A stretch of 64,000 nt of DNA, taken from the NCBI RefSeq assembly GCF_039534125.1, contig NZ_BAAAUV010000016.1, positions 1 through 64,000 on the forward strand, read 5' to 3'. Origin of the DNA: Actinocorallia longicatena (lineage in GTDB: Bacteria > Actinomycetota > Actinomycetes > Streptosporangiales > Streptosporangiaceae). This document shows, piece by piece, positions 41,816 to 49,734 of this stretch (its first letter is position 1; each line of letters begins with the position of its first letter). The notes beneath the pieces are model-generated. The model saw nothing but the letters and a program-made list of their open reading frames with translations, was not told the origin of the DNA and searched no databases. Made by a program: the position numbers and the translations under genes.

Positions 41816-43476
41816 TGAGCTCCACGACGGCGGGGATCCTCTTCCTCGTCTCCCTGGTCGTCGCGCTGGCCGTGGCCCACGTGCCGCTCGGCGACCACAT
41901 GTACCGGGTGCTCGGCTCCGCGAAGCACAGCCGGGTCGAGAAGCGCCTCTACCGGATCATCGGCGTCGATCCCGGCACCGAGCAGACCTGGTCGGCCTAC
42001 GTGAGGAGCGTGCTCGCCTTCTCGGTCGTGTCGATCCTCTTCCTGTACGCCCTCCAGCGGGTGCAGGACCGGCTGTGGCTGGCGATCGGCATGAAGGCGG
42101 TCCCCGACCACCAGGCGTGGAACACCGCGATCAGCTTCGTGACCAACACGAACTGGCAGGGCTACTCCGGTGAGTCGATGATGGGCCACCTGGTCCAGAT
42201 GGCCGGGCTCGCGGTGCAGAACTTCGTGTCCGCGGCCGTCGGCATCGCCGTGGCGATCGCGTTCGTGCGCGGCTTCGTCCGCCGCAGGACCGACGAGCTG
42301 GGCAACTTCTGGGTCGACCTGACCCGCGCCGTCTTCAGGATCCTGCTGCCGATGGCCTTCGCAGGAGCGGTCGTCCTGGTGGCCGGGGGCGTGATCCAGA
42401 ACTTCGCCGATCCGCACACGGTCGGCACCCTGACGGGCGGCTCGCAGAAGATCACCGGCGGCCCGGTGGCCTCGCAGGAGGCCATCAAGCTGCTGGGCAC
42501 CAACGGCGGCGGCTTCTACAACGCCAACTCGGCGCACCCGTTCGAGAACCCGGCGTCCTGGACGAACTGGATCGAGATCTTCATGCTCACCGTGATCTCG
42601 TTCTCGCTGCCGCGCACCTTCGGCCGGATGGTCGGCCAGAAGAGGCAGGGCTACGCGATCGTCGCCGTCATGGCGCTGCTCGCGATCATCAGCGTCGGCG
42701 CGAACATCGGCGCCCAGGTGGCCCACCACGGCACGGTACCGACGGCCGTCGGAGCCGCGTCCGAGGGCACCGAGCAGCGGTTCGGCATCGTCGGCTCGGC
42801 CGTCTTCGCCACCACCACGACCCTGACCTCGACGGGTGCGGTGAACTCCTTCCACGACTCCTACACCAGCCTCGGCGGCGCGACCCTGCTGCTGAACATG
42901 ATGCTCGGCGAGGTCGCTCCCGGCGGCACAGGTTCGGGCCTGTACGGGATGCTGATCCTCGCGATCATCACGGTGTTCGTCGCGGGCCTCATGGTCGGCA
43001 GGATCCCCGAGTACCTCGGCAAGAAGATCTCCGCCCGTGAGATCAAGTTCGCGTCGATGTACTTCCTCATCACCCCGATGATCGTCCTCATCGGCACCGG
43101 CGTCGCGATGGCCTTCGGCACGCCCAGGTCGTCGATGCTGAACACCGGCCCGCACGGCTTCTCCGAGGTCCTGTACGCCTTCACCAGCGCGGCGAACAAC
43201 AACGGCTCGGCGTTCGCGGGCATCACCGTCAACACCTGGTTCTACGACGTCGCCCTCGGCCTCGCGATGGTCCTCGGACGCTTCCTGCCGATGATCTTCG
43301 TTCTGGCGCTGGCGGGCTCGCTGGCGAGGCAGGGAGCGGTGCCGGAGTCCGAAGGCACGCTCCCGACCCATCGTCCGCAGTTCGTCGGCATGCTCGCCGG
43401 CGTCACCCTCGTCCTCGTCGCACTCACGTTCTTCCCGGCGATGGCCCTCGGCCCGCTGGCGGAGGGGATCCACTGA
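41815..43476 (+). CDS. kdpA: Potassium-transporting ATPase subunit KdpA
   Basis: A 553-residue channel-like subunit that binds and conducts K+ in the high-affinity Kdp pump. Selectivity-filter repeats are visible: NTNWQGYSGE, TNGGGFYNANSAHPF (about residues 229-243), TSTGAVNSFHDS and SAANNNGSAFAG. About ten membrane helices fit the family. Its start and stop overlap kdpF and kdpB by one base each. Confidence 0.97.
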   Translation: MSSTTAGILFLVSLVVALAVAHVPLGDHMYRVLGSAKHSRVEKRLYRIIGVDPGTEQTWSAYVRSVLAFSVVSILFLYALQRVQDRLWLAIGMKAVPDHQAWNTAISFVTNTNWQGYSGESMMGHLVQMAGLAVQNFVSAAVGIAVAIAFVRGFVRRRTDELGNFWVDLTRAVFRILLPMAFAGAVVLVAGGVIQNFADPHTVGTLTGGSQKITGGPVASQEAIKLLGTNGGGFYNANSAHPFENPASWTNWIEIFMLTVISFSLPRTFGRMVGQKRQGYAIVAVMALLAIISVGANIGAQVAHHGTVPTAVGAASEGTEQRFGIVGSAVFATTTTLTSTGAVNSFHDSYTSLGGATLLLNMMLGEVAPGGTGSGLYGMLILAIITVFVAGLMVGRIPEYLGKKISAREIKFASMYFLITPMIVLIGTGVAMAFGTPRSSMLNTGPHGFSEVLYAFTSAANNNGSAFAGITVNTWFYDVALGLAMVLGRFLPMIFVLALAGSLARQGAVPESEGTLPTHRPQFVGMLAGVTLVLVALTFFPAMALGPLAEGIH

Positions 43477-45623
43477 TGTCCACCATCCTCAAGACGCCCC
43501 CGCGGCCGCCGCGTCCCGGGGCACCGGCCCGGGTCCGGAGCGGAACGCTCGAACCGAAGACGCTGCTGACCTCGCTGCCGACGGCGGCGCGCAAGCTCGA
43601 CCCGCGCCTGATGTGGCGCAACCCCGTCATGCTGATCGTCGAGATCGGCGCCCTGTGGACGACCGTGCTGGCCGTCCGCGACCTGTCGGCGTTCTCGATA
43701 CTGATCGCCGTCTGGCTCTGGTTGACCGTGCTGTTCGCCAACCTGGCCGAAGCCGTCGCCGAGGGGCGCGGCAAGGCGCAGGCCGACACGCTGCGCAGGG
43801 CCAGGCAGGACACCACGGCCCGCCGCCTCGGATCCTGGACGCCCGGCTCGGCCTCCTCGCTGGAGGAGGCCGTTCCCGCGGCCCGGCTCCGGCAGGGCGA
43901 CGTCGTGGTCGTCGAGGCCGGTCAGATCGTCCCGGGCGACGGCGACGTCGTCGAGGGCATCGCCTCGGTCGACGAGTCGGCGATCACCGGCGAGTCGGCG
44001 CCCGTCATCCGCGAGTCGGGCGGCGATCGCTCCGCGGTCACCGGCGGCACCAGGGTGCTGTCCGACCGGATCATCGTGCGGATCACCCAGAGGCCGGGGG
44101 AGTCGTTCATCGACCGGATGATCGCCCTGGTCGAGGGCGCCGCACGGCAGAAGACCCCGAACGAGATCGCGCTCAACATCCTGCTCGCCGCGATGACGAT
44201 CATCTTCCTGGTGGCCGTCGCGACCATGCAGCCGCCGGCCGTCTTCGCCAAGGCGAACAACCCGGGCGTCCCTGACACCTCGGCCCTGGACGGCGACGGC
44301 GTGACGGGCATCGTCCTGGTCTCGCTGCTGGTCTGCCTGATCCCGACGACCATCGGGGCGCTCCTGTCCGCGATCGGCATCGCCGGAATGGACCGCCTCG
44401 TCCAGCGCAACGTCCTCGCGATGTCGGGACGCGCGGTCGAGGCCGCGGGCGACGTCGGCACGCTGCTGCTGGACAAGACCGGCACCATCACCCTGGGCGA
44501 CCGTCAGGCCTCGGACTTCGTCCCGGTCGGCGGTACCACCGCCGACCGGCTGGCCGAAGCGGCCCGCCTCGCCTCGCTCGCCGACGAGACCCCCGAGGGA
44601 CGCTCGATCGTCGTCCACGCGGCGAAGGTCCACGGCCTGAGCGAACGCCGGCCAGGCACGCTCGCGGGCGCCGAGTGGATCCCGTTCACCGCCCAGACCC
44701 GCATGTCCGGCGTCGACCTCGGCGGCCGGAGCCTCCGCAAGGGCGCGGCCTCGGCGGTGGCCGATTGGATCCGCGGCAACGGCGGAGTCGTCCCGCCCGC
44801 GCTCGGCGACGTCGTCGACGGCATCGCCGCGAGCGGCGGCACCCCGCTGGTCGTCGGCGAGGTCATCGGCGGACAGGCCCGGGTGCTGGGCGTCGTCCAT
44901 CTCAAGGACGTCGTCAAGCCGGGCATGCGCGAGCGCTTCGCCCAGATGCGCGCCATGGGGATCAGGACCGTCATGGTCACGGGCGACAACCCGCTGACGG
45001 CCAAGGCCATCGCCGAGGAGGCCGGTGTCGACGACTTCATCGCCGAGGCCAGGCCCGAGGACAAGATGGCCTTCATCAAGGCCGAACAGGACGGCGGCCG
45101 CCTGGTGGCGATGACGGGCGACGGCACCAACGACGCCCCCGCCCTCGCCCAGGCCGACGTCGGCGTCGCGATGAACACCGGCACCTCGGCCGCGAAGGAG
45201 GCCGGGAACATGGTCGACCTCGACAGCGACCCGACCAAGCTCATCGAGATCGTCGAGATCGGCAAGCAGCTCCTCATCACAAGGGGCGCCCTCACCACGT
45301 TCTCGATCGCCAACGACATCGCCAAGTACTTCGCGATCATCCCCGCGATGTTCGTGGCCCTGTTCCCCGGCCTGGACGCTCTCAACATCATGCGGCTGCA
45401 CTCGCCGCAGACCGCGATCCTGTCCGCGGTCATCTTCAACGCGCTCGTCATCGTCGCGCTGATCCCGCTCGCCCTGCGCGGCGTCCGGTACCGGCCCGGC
45501 GGCGCCTCCGAGCTGCTGAGCCGCAACCTCTGCGTCTACGGCATCGGCGGCGTGATCGCGCCCTTCCTCGGCATCAAGGCCATCGACCTCCTCCTCCAGT
45601 CCGTCCCGGGGATCTCCTCATGA
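43476..45623 (+). CDS. kdpB: Potassium-transporting P-type ATPase KdpB
   Basis: A 715-residue P-type ATPase catalytic subunit. DKTGTIT holds the phosphorylated aspartate (about Asp333). TGESAP is the actuator motif, MVTGDNPLTA and GDGTNDAPALAQADVG the hinge and Mg-binding motifs. Membrane helix residues include IPTTIGALLSAIG. The serine of GESAP, a known inhibitory phosphorylation site in KdpB, is kept. The length is typical. Confidence 0.97.
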   Translation: MSTILKTPPRPPRPGAPARVRSGTLEPKTLLTSLPTAARKLDPRLMWRNPVMLIVEIGALWTTVLAVRDLSAFSILIAVWLWLTVLFANLAEAVAEGRGKAQADTLRRARQDTTARRLGSWTPGSASSLEEAVPAARLRQGDVVVVEAGQIVPGDGDVVEGIASVDESAITGESAPVIRESGGDRSAVTGGTRVLSDRIIVRITQRPGESFIDRMIALVEGAARQKTPNEIALNILLAAMTIIFLVAVATMQPPAVFAKANNPGVPDTSALDGDGVTGIVLVSLLVCLIPTTIGALLSAIGIAGMDRLVQRNVLAMSGRAVEAAGDVGTLLLDKTGTITLGDRQASDFVPVGGTTADRLAEAARLASLADETPEGRSIVVHAAKVHGLSERRPGTLAGAEWIPFTAQTRMSGVDLGGRSLRKGAASAVADWIRGNGGVVPPALGDVVDGIAASGGTPLVVGEVIGGQARVLGVVHLKDVVKPGMRERFAQMRAMGIRTVMVTGDNPLTAKAIAEEAGVDDFIAEARPEDKMAFIKAEQDGGRLVAMTGDGTNDAPALAQADVGVAMNTGTSAAKEAGNMVDLDSDPTKLIEIVEIGKQLLITRGALTTFSIANDIAKYFAIIPAMFVALFPGLDALNIMRLHSPQTAILSAVIFNALVIVALIPLALRGVRYRPGGASELLSRNLCVYGIGGVIAPFLGIKAIDLLLQSVPGISS

Positions 45624-46537
45624 GCACTCTGCCCCGCTGGGTCCGCCAGCACCTCGCAGCCGTCCGCGCGCTGCTCGTCCTCACCCTGGTCCTCGGCCTG
45701 GCCTACCCCCTCGCCGTGGCGGCCGTCGCCCAGCTTCCCGGTCTGAGGGACAGGGCGGACGGCTCCCTCATCACGCTCGACGGAAAGGTGGTCGGCAGCT
45801 CCCTGATCGGCCAGTCCTTCCTCGACGAGGACGGGAACCCGCTGAAGCAGTACTTCCAGTCGCGCATCTCCAACGCGGGAGACGGCTACGACCCGACCGC
45901 CACCTCGGCCTCGAACCTCGGCCCCGAGGACATCGTCGACACCCTCCCGGACCCGGCGCTCACCGCCGCGGGAAAGGAGGACGAGAACGCCTCCGACAGC
46001 CTCCTGACCCGCGTCTGCACGGCGAGCGCCGAGGCCGGGAGGCTGGAGGGCGCGGACGGCTCCCGCCCGTTCTGCACGAAGGAGGGACGGGGCGCGGTCC
46101 TGTCGGTCCTCGGCCCGCGCGACGCCCGGGGCGTCGTCCAGCACCCCACCAGGGTCGTCTCGGCCAACGAGCAGTGCCCCGCCACCCCGTTCCTGACGGA
46201 GTACAAGGGCGTCAAGGTCGAGTGCAACCCCTACGGCACGGACCTCTCCACCGCCCGGATCGTCCCGATCAGGGGCGACGCCCCCGCCACCCCGGCCGTC
46301 CCCGCGGACGCCGTGACGGGTTCGGGCTCCGGCCTCGACCCGCACATCTCGGTGGCCTGGGCGAACCTCCAGGCCGGCCGCGTCGCGAAGACCCGCGGCC
46401 TGACCAGGCCCCAGGTCCTCGAACTGGTCGCCGCCAGCACCACGGGCCGAGCCCTCGGCTTCATGGGCGAGCCCGCGGTCAACGTCCTCCGCCTCAACAT
46501 CGCCCTCGACCGGACGGCCCCCTACAGGACCGGCTGA
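45620..46537 (+). CDS. kdpC: Potassium-transporting ATPase subunit KdpC, enlarged
   Basis: A 305-residue KdpC, against about 190-220 in well-known members. The N-terminal helix (AVRALLVLTLVLGLAYPLAV), the central GSSLIGQSF, SRISNAGDGYDPTATSASNL and the C-terminal SGSGLDPHIS, ARVAKTRGL-like segment (AGRVAKTRGLTRPQVLELV) and PAVNVLRLNIALD are conserved. Between them lies an extra stretch of roughly 90 residues (about 115-205) with four cysteines. It faces outside the cell and may form disulfides. ATG 45620 overlaps the kdpB stop. No kdpD or kdpE gene follows. Confidence 0.93.
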   Translation: MSTLPRWVRQHLAAVRALLVLTLVLGLAYPLAVAAVAQLPGLRDRADGSLITLDGKVVGSSLIGQSFLDEDGNPLKQYFQSRISNAGDGYDPTATSASNLGPEDIVDTLPDPALTAAGKEDENASDSLLTRVCTASAEAGRLEGADGSRPFCTKEGRGAVLSVLGPRDARGVVQHPTRVVSANEQCPATPFLTEYKGVKVECNPYGTDLSTARIVPIRGDAPATPAVPADAVTGSGSGLDPHISVAWANLQAGRVAKTRGLTRPQVLELVAASTTGRALGFMGEPAVNVLRLNIALDRTAPYRTG

Positions 46538-46598
46538 CCCGCCAGGTGGAGTGGCCTGACCGCTCCCCGGGGACCGGCCGCGGCGGCGCGATCGTTCC

Positions 46599-46630
46599 CG
46601 CCCCCGACCGGCACGCGCCGGTCAGGGGCG
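46599..46630. terminator. Hairpin between convergent kdpC and TetR genes
   Basis: 14-base arms (46599-46612 and 46617-46630) with one mismatch and a 4-base loop. It overlaps the TetR stop and may terminate both transcripts. No T-run. Confidence 0.55.
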
Positions 46631-47197
46631 GAGGGCGTTGAGGGTGAGGATGGCGTAGCGGCGCCAGGGGGAGGGGTCGCGGACCTCGCGGGTGAGGAGG
46701 ACCTGGGAGTAGCCGCCGAGCAGGACGCGGATGTCGTCGACGGTGATGTCGGCGCGGACGGCGTTCTGGGCCTTGGCGGCTTCGAGCAGGGTGGAGAAGC
46801 GGGAGAAGACGGTGTCCTCGTAGAGGCCGCTGGCGGGCAGGAGGTCGGCGAGGATCCGGTCGGCGGGGATCTGCTCGGAGATGTCGATGAGGAGGTCGCG
46901 GAGGGCGGAGAAGGCGTCGGGCTCCTGGTTCTCGGCGGCCGCGGTGATGCGTTCGGTCAGCCACGCGTAGCGGTGGCGGGCGACGGCGTCGATGAGGTCG
47001 GCCTTGGTGGGGTAGCGGCGGTAGACGGTCGCCTTGCCGACGCCCGCCCTGGCGGCGATCTCGGGCACCGTGGCGCTGAGGCCCTTCTCGGCGAAGACCG
47101 CGATGGCGGCGGCGATCACGCGCTCGTGGTTGAGGCGCGCCTCCGCGCGGCGACCGGACGAGCCGGCGGCCGTCTCGGGCGGGTGCTGTGACGACAT
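46622..47197 (-). CDS. TetR-family transcriptional regulator
   Basis: A 191-residue TetR regulator. The helix-turn-helix spans residues 18-65 (LNHERVIAAAIAVFAEKGL, TVPEIAARAGVGKATVYRRY). The C-terminal half is of the type that often represses efflux or detoxification genes. A perfect dyad at 47271-47290 upstream is a likely self-binding site. ATG 47197 has GGAG just upstream. No obvious target gene is adjacent other than itself and the ferredoxin gene further on. Confidence 0.85.
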   Translation of the reverse strand: MSSQHPPETAAGSSGRRAEARLNHERVIAAAIAVFAEKGLSATVPEIAARAGVGKATVYRRYPTKADLIDAVARHRYAWLTERITAAAENQEPDAFSALRDLLIDISEQIPADRILADLLPASGLYEDTVFSRFSTLLEAAKAQNAVRADITVDDIRVLLGGYSQVLLTREVRDPSPWRRYAILTLNALRP

Positions 47198-47270
47198 GGC
47201 TCCAGTGTGCAGGGTCGGCCGCCCGCTCCGGCCTGCGGAGGGCGGCGGTTTTCCGCGGAATGGCGATTGG

Positions 47271-47290
47271 AACGGACCCAATGGTCCGTT
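47271..47290. promoter_or_regulatory. Perfect dyad upstream of the TetR gene
   Basis: AACGGACC, four bases (CAAT), GGTCCGTT: an 8-bp perfect inverted repeat typical of TetR operators. It lies 73 bases upstream of the divergent TetR start at 47197. Confidence 0.62.
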
Positions 47291-47370
47291 TGAAATCGCT
47301 GTTCGCGGCGGTCGGGAACTCGGTTGATTTGGTGAGAAGTGACGACCGTCACGTTCATGCAGGTGCTGAT

Positions 47371-47417
47371 CGGACCCTTTCGGACTTACGGGTCCGAAAG
47401 GGACAGGAAAGGGTCCG
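47371..47417. other. Nested inverted repeats in a gene-free gap
   Basis: Inner arms CCCTTTCGGAC (47375-47385) and GTCCGAAAGGG (47392-47402) overlap outer arms CGGACCCTTT (47371-47380) and AAAGGGTCCG (47408-47417). Only one of the two hairpins can form at a time. The gap from 47198 to 47575 has no convincing gene and otherwise holds the TetR dyad and motif S1. Confidence 0.6.
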
Positions 47418-47511
47418 GAAGGCGCTCCGAACGGTTCCGGGGATGCGGGCGCCGGATCCGGTCCGTACGGCACGGCGCCGCCGCACGGGTTGGCTTCCGA
47501 CGCCCGCAAAG

Positions 47512-47529
47512 TTATACTAAGCCTAAATA
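47512..47529 (+). promoter_or_regulatory. Motif S1, regulon operator before the ferredoxin gene
   Basis: TTATACTAAGCCTAAATA, first of six copies of an 18-bp motif. It contains a -10-like TATACT at 47513-47518, with TTGGCT 17 bases upstream (47490-47495), so operator and promoter probably overlap here. It is 46 bases upstream of the ferredoxin start. Confidence 0.72.
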
Positions 47530-47575
47530 TGGTCTCCGTGCCACCTCGCCGGTGAAGGAAGAAAGGTGGTCTGAC

Positions 47576-47767
47576 ATGCGGGTTGTCGTCGACTGGAACG
47601 TGTGTGAGAGCAACGCCCTCTGCATGGCCGCGGCGCCGGAGGTCTTCGAGGTCCAGGATGACGACACGCTTCTGGTCCTTCAGGAGACGCCGGGAGAGGA
47701 ACTGCGCGCCGAAGTGGGCGACGCCGTCCGCGCCTGCCCCAAGAGGGCGATCAGCTTGCTGGACTGA
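47576..47767 (+). CDS. [3Fe-4S] ferredoxin
   Basis: A 63-residue ferredoxin with three cluster cysteines, C10, C16 and C54 (CESNALC ... ACPKRAI); the position of a fourth ligand is taken by alanine, so a 3Fe-4S cluster is expected. Proteins of this size usually give electrons to a cytochrome P450. No P450 gene is in the window; a ferredoxin reductase gene lies at 58166. AAAGGTGG lies eight bases before ATG 47576. The TetR gene follows 118 bases later and may share the transcript. Confidence 0.93.
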   Translation: MRVVVDWNVCESNALCMAAAPEVFEVQDDDTLLVLQETPGEELRAEVGDAVRACPKRAISLLD

Positions 47768-47885
47768 ACCTTGCTGGAATGAACATCGGGAACGGGCCTC
47801 TTCCCCCATTCCGCTACCCTTGCCGTGTAAGGCCCGCGCCGCTCGCACACCGCGACGCCGTCGCCGACAATGTGAGGATCGCTCA

Positions 47886-48563
47886 GTGGCAAAGCAGCTC
47901 TCGGACGACACCGAAGCGCCGGCCGCGTCGACCCGTCCGCGACGGCGGGCCGGCCTGTCCCAGGCTCGGTCGAGGGACACCCGGCGCAGGCTGGTGCAGA
48001 CCGCGATGCGGCTGTGGACCGAACGCGGGTTCGAGACCGGCATCGAAGAGACCACGATCGACGAGATCGTGGAGAAGGCCGGCGTCACCAAGGGCACCTT
48101 CTACTTCCACTTCGCCCACAAGGAAGAGATCCTTCTGGAGCTCGGCTACCAGACCGCCACCGTCCTCTACGAGGAGGCGACGCGCTGCGTCAACGCCCAG
48201 CGCACCCTCGAGGAGTCGCTGCGGCGCCTGGTCGGTTCCCTCGTCGCGAGCGTGCAGGCGGCGCCGCCCGCGGCCGTGGGACGGGCGATGTCGGAGTTCC
48301 TGCGGCCCCGCAAGCCCGGCGACGAGCCCCCGGCCAGCTTCCCGTCCTTCGGCCAGGCACTGGAGATCCTCTTCGCGCGCGCCGTCGAGGTGGGCGAGGT
48401 GACGGACGCGGTCGAGCCGGGCGAGATGGCGCAGATCATCGAGGCCCTCTACGTCGACTCGATCATGGAGTGGTCGAAGGGAAGGCTGAAGCACCTCAAG
48501 CCGTCCCTCCAGCGGCGCACGGCCGTCGTCCTCGCCGGCCTGCGGCCCGGCGCCGCCTTCTAG
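47886..48563 (+). CDS. TetR-family regulator, candidate controller of the S-motif regulon
   Basis: A 225-residue TetR protein. After a 25-residue basic arm, the helix-turn-helix spans about 28-78 (SRDTRRRLVQTAMRLWTERG, TTIDEIVEKAGVTKGTFYFH, FAHKEEILLELG). The C-terminal domain is helical and likely binds an acyl-CoA or similar intermediate, which is usual for TetR repressors of lipid or terpenoid catabolism. It is the only regulator gene in the 47.5-64 kb region, where six copies of one motif precede the transcription units. GTG 47886 has GAGG eight bases upstream. Converges on the Rieske gene. Confidence 0.87.
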   Translation: MAKQLSDDTEAPAASTRPRRRAGLSQARSRDTRRRLVQTAMRLWTERGFETGIEETTIDEIVEKAGVTKGTFYFHFAHKEEILLELGYQTATVLYEEATRCVNAQRTLEESLRRLVGSLVASVQAAPPAAVGRAMSEFLRPRKPGDEPPASFPSFGQALEILFARAVEVGEVTDAVEPGEMAQIIEALYVDSIMEWSKGRLKHLKPSLQRRTAVVLAGLRPGAAF

Positions 48564-48584
48564 GGACTCCGCTTTCAGGCTCCG

Positions 48585-48908
48585 TCAGATCTGGATCTGG
48601 ACCACCTCGTCCTGCACGCGCACGGGGAAGACCATCAGGTCCTGGTCGAACCCGTCCGAGGAGGACGGCCGCACGCACGTCCCCGACCGCACGTCGTACC
48701 TGCTGGCGTGCGAGGGGCAGGTGATGTAGACGCCTTCCTCCAGCGGCCGTCCGCCCAGCTGGCTGCCCTGGTGGGGGCAGAGGCTCTGGAAGGCGTAGAA
48801 GTCGCCGTCGACGTTGGCGACCGCGACGGGGAATCCGTCCACCTCGACGATCGCCGTCTTCCCCGGGCCGATCCAGTCGACGGGGATCGCGTCATAGAAC
48901 TCGGGCAC
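48585..48908 (-). CDS. Rieske [2Fe-2S] ferredoxin
   Basis: A 107-residue Rieske protein with CPH (C44, H46) and CPSH (C64, H67) binding a [2Fe-2S] cluster. The size fits a soluble ferredoxin for a ring-hydroxylating oxygenase or a nitrite-reductase-like small subunit. No oxygenase large subunit is nearby. GTG 48908 follows GGGAG. It is the third gene of the amidohydrolase-SDR-Rieske operon behind motif S2. Confidence 0.92.
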   Translation of the reverse strand: MPEFYDAIPVDWIGPGKTAIVEVDGFPVAVANVDGDFYAFQSLCPHQGSQLGGRPLEEGVYITCPSHASRYDVRSGTCVRPSSSDGFDQDLMVFPVRVQDEVVQIQI

Positions 48909-48933
48909 TGGCGCTCCCTGGTCGCGGAGATCG

Positions 48934-49734
48934 TTAGTAGCTTCGGGCGCGGACGACGTCGAGCTTCTGCCCGCGCGGCCGCGTCACGATGAACAGGTGG
49001 ACCTCCGCGACGCTCTCGACGCTCTGCCCGCCGTGCTTGCCCATCACCCGCTGGACGGTGCCCTCGGCCTGGAGCCGCGGCCACATGACGCCGCTGTACT
49101 CGGGGTTGTGGTCCCAGCCGGTCGACCCGGTGCCCTCCCCGAGGGCCACGCCCTGGATGAGGGTGGTCGTGCGGATCTCCTCCTTCTCGTACTCGCGGTT
49201 CAGCGCCTCGCCCAGCGCCTCCAGGCCGGACTTGGTGACGGCGTAGATCGCCTGGAAGGGGAAGACGTCGATGGTCACCTCGGAGGAGGTGTTGACGATG
49301 TCGCCGCCGCCGGCCGCCCGGAGCAGCGGGATCGCCTCCCGGCAGGTGTAGATCGGGCCCAGCAGGTTGGTGTTGACCTGGATCGCCACCTCCTGGTCGG
49401 CGAGGGCCTCGAACGAGCACGGGCGCTGCACCCCGGCGTTGTTGATCAGGATGTCGAGCTTTCCGAACCGCTCGCCGATCCGGGCGAAGGCCTCACGGAC
49501 GCCGGCGGGGTCGCCGACGTCGGTGGCGATGCCCGTCGCGGCGGAGCCGAGTGTCTCGCAGAGCGCGGCGAGGCGCTCCTCGCCGCGGGCCAGCAGCACC
49601 ACCGAGGCGCCCTGACGGACGAAGGCCTTGGCGATGGCCAGGCCGGATCCGCTGGTCGCGCCCGTGATCGCGGCGACCTTCCCCGCGAGGAGCTTCCCCT
49701 CCGCCAGGCTCTCCTGGGTACCGGTCAGGTTCAT
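48934..49734 (-). CDS. Short-chain dehydrogenase/reductase
   Basis: A 266-residue classical SDR. Cofactor motif AAITGATSGSGLAIAKAF, NNAGV structural motif, catalytic serine in VNTSSEV and YAVTK active site (Tyr, Lys). The first 15 residues are an extra lead. ATG 49734 overlaps the amidohydrolase stop as ATGA. It likely oxidises or reduces an alcohol or ketone intermediate of the pathway. Substrate unknown. Confidence 0.9.
   Translation of the reverse strand: MNLTGTQESLAEGKLLAGKVAAITGATSGSGLAIAKAFVRQGASVVLLARGEERLAALCETLGSAATGIATDVGDPAGVREAFARIGERFGKLDILINNAGVQRPCSFEALADQEVAIQVNTNLLGPIYTCREAIPLLRAAGGGDIVNTSSEVTIDVFPFQAIYAVTKSGLEALGEALNREYEKEEIRTTTLIQGVALGEGTGSTGWDHNPEYSGVMWPRLQAEGTVQRVMGKHGGQSVESVAEVHLFIVTRPRGQKLDVVRARSY

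Noticed and set aside
48934..48950. CGTTAGTAGC sequence near 48942 as another copy of the 18-bp motif
   Set aside because: Fewer than half the bases match and it lies in the 3' end of the SDR gene.
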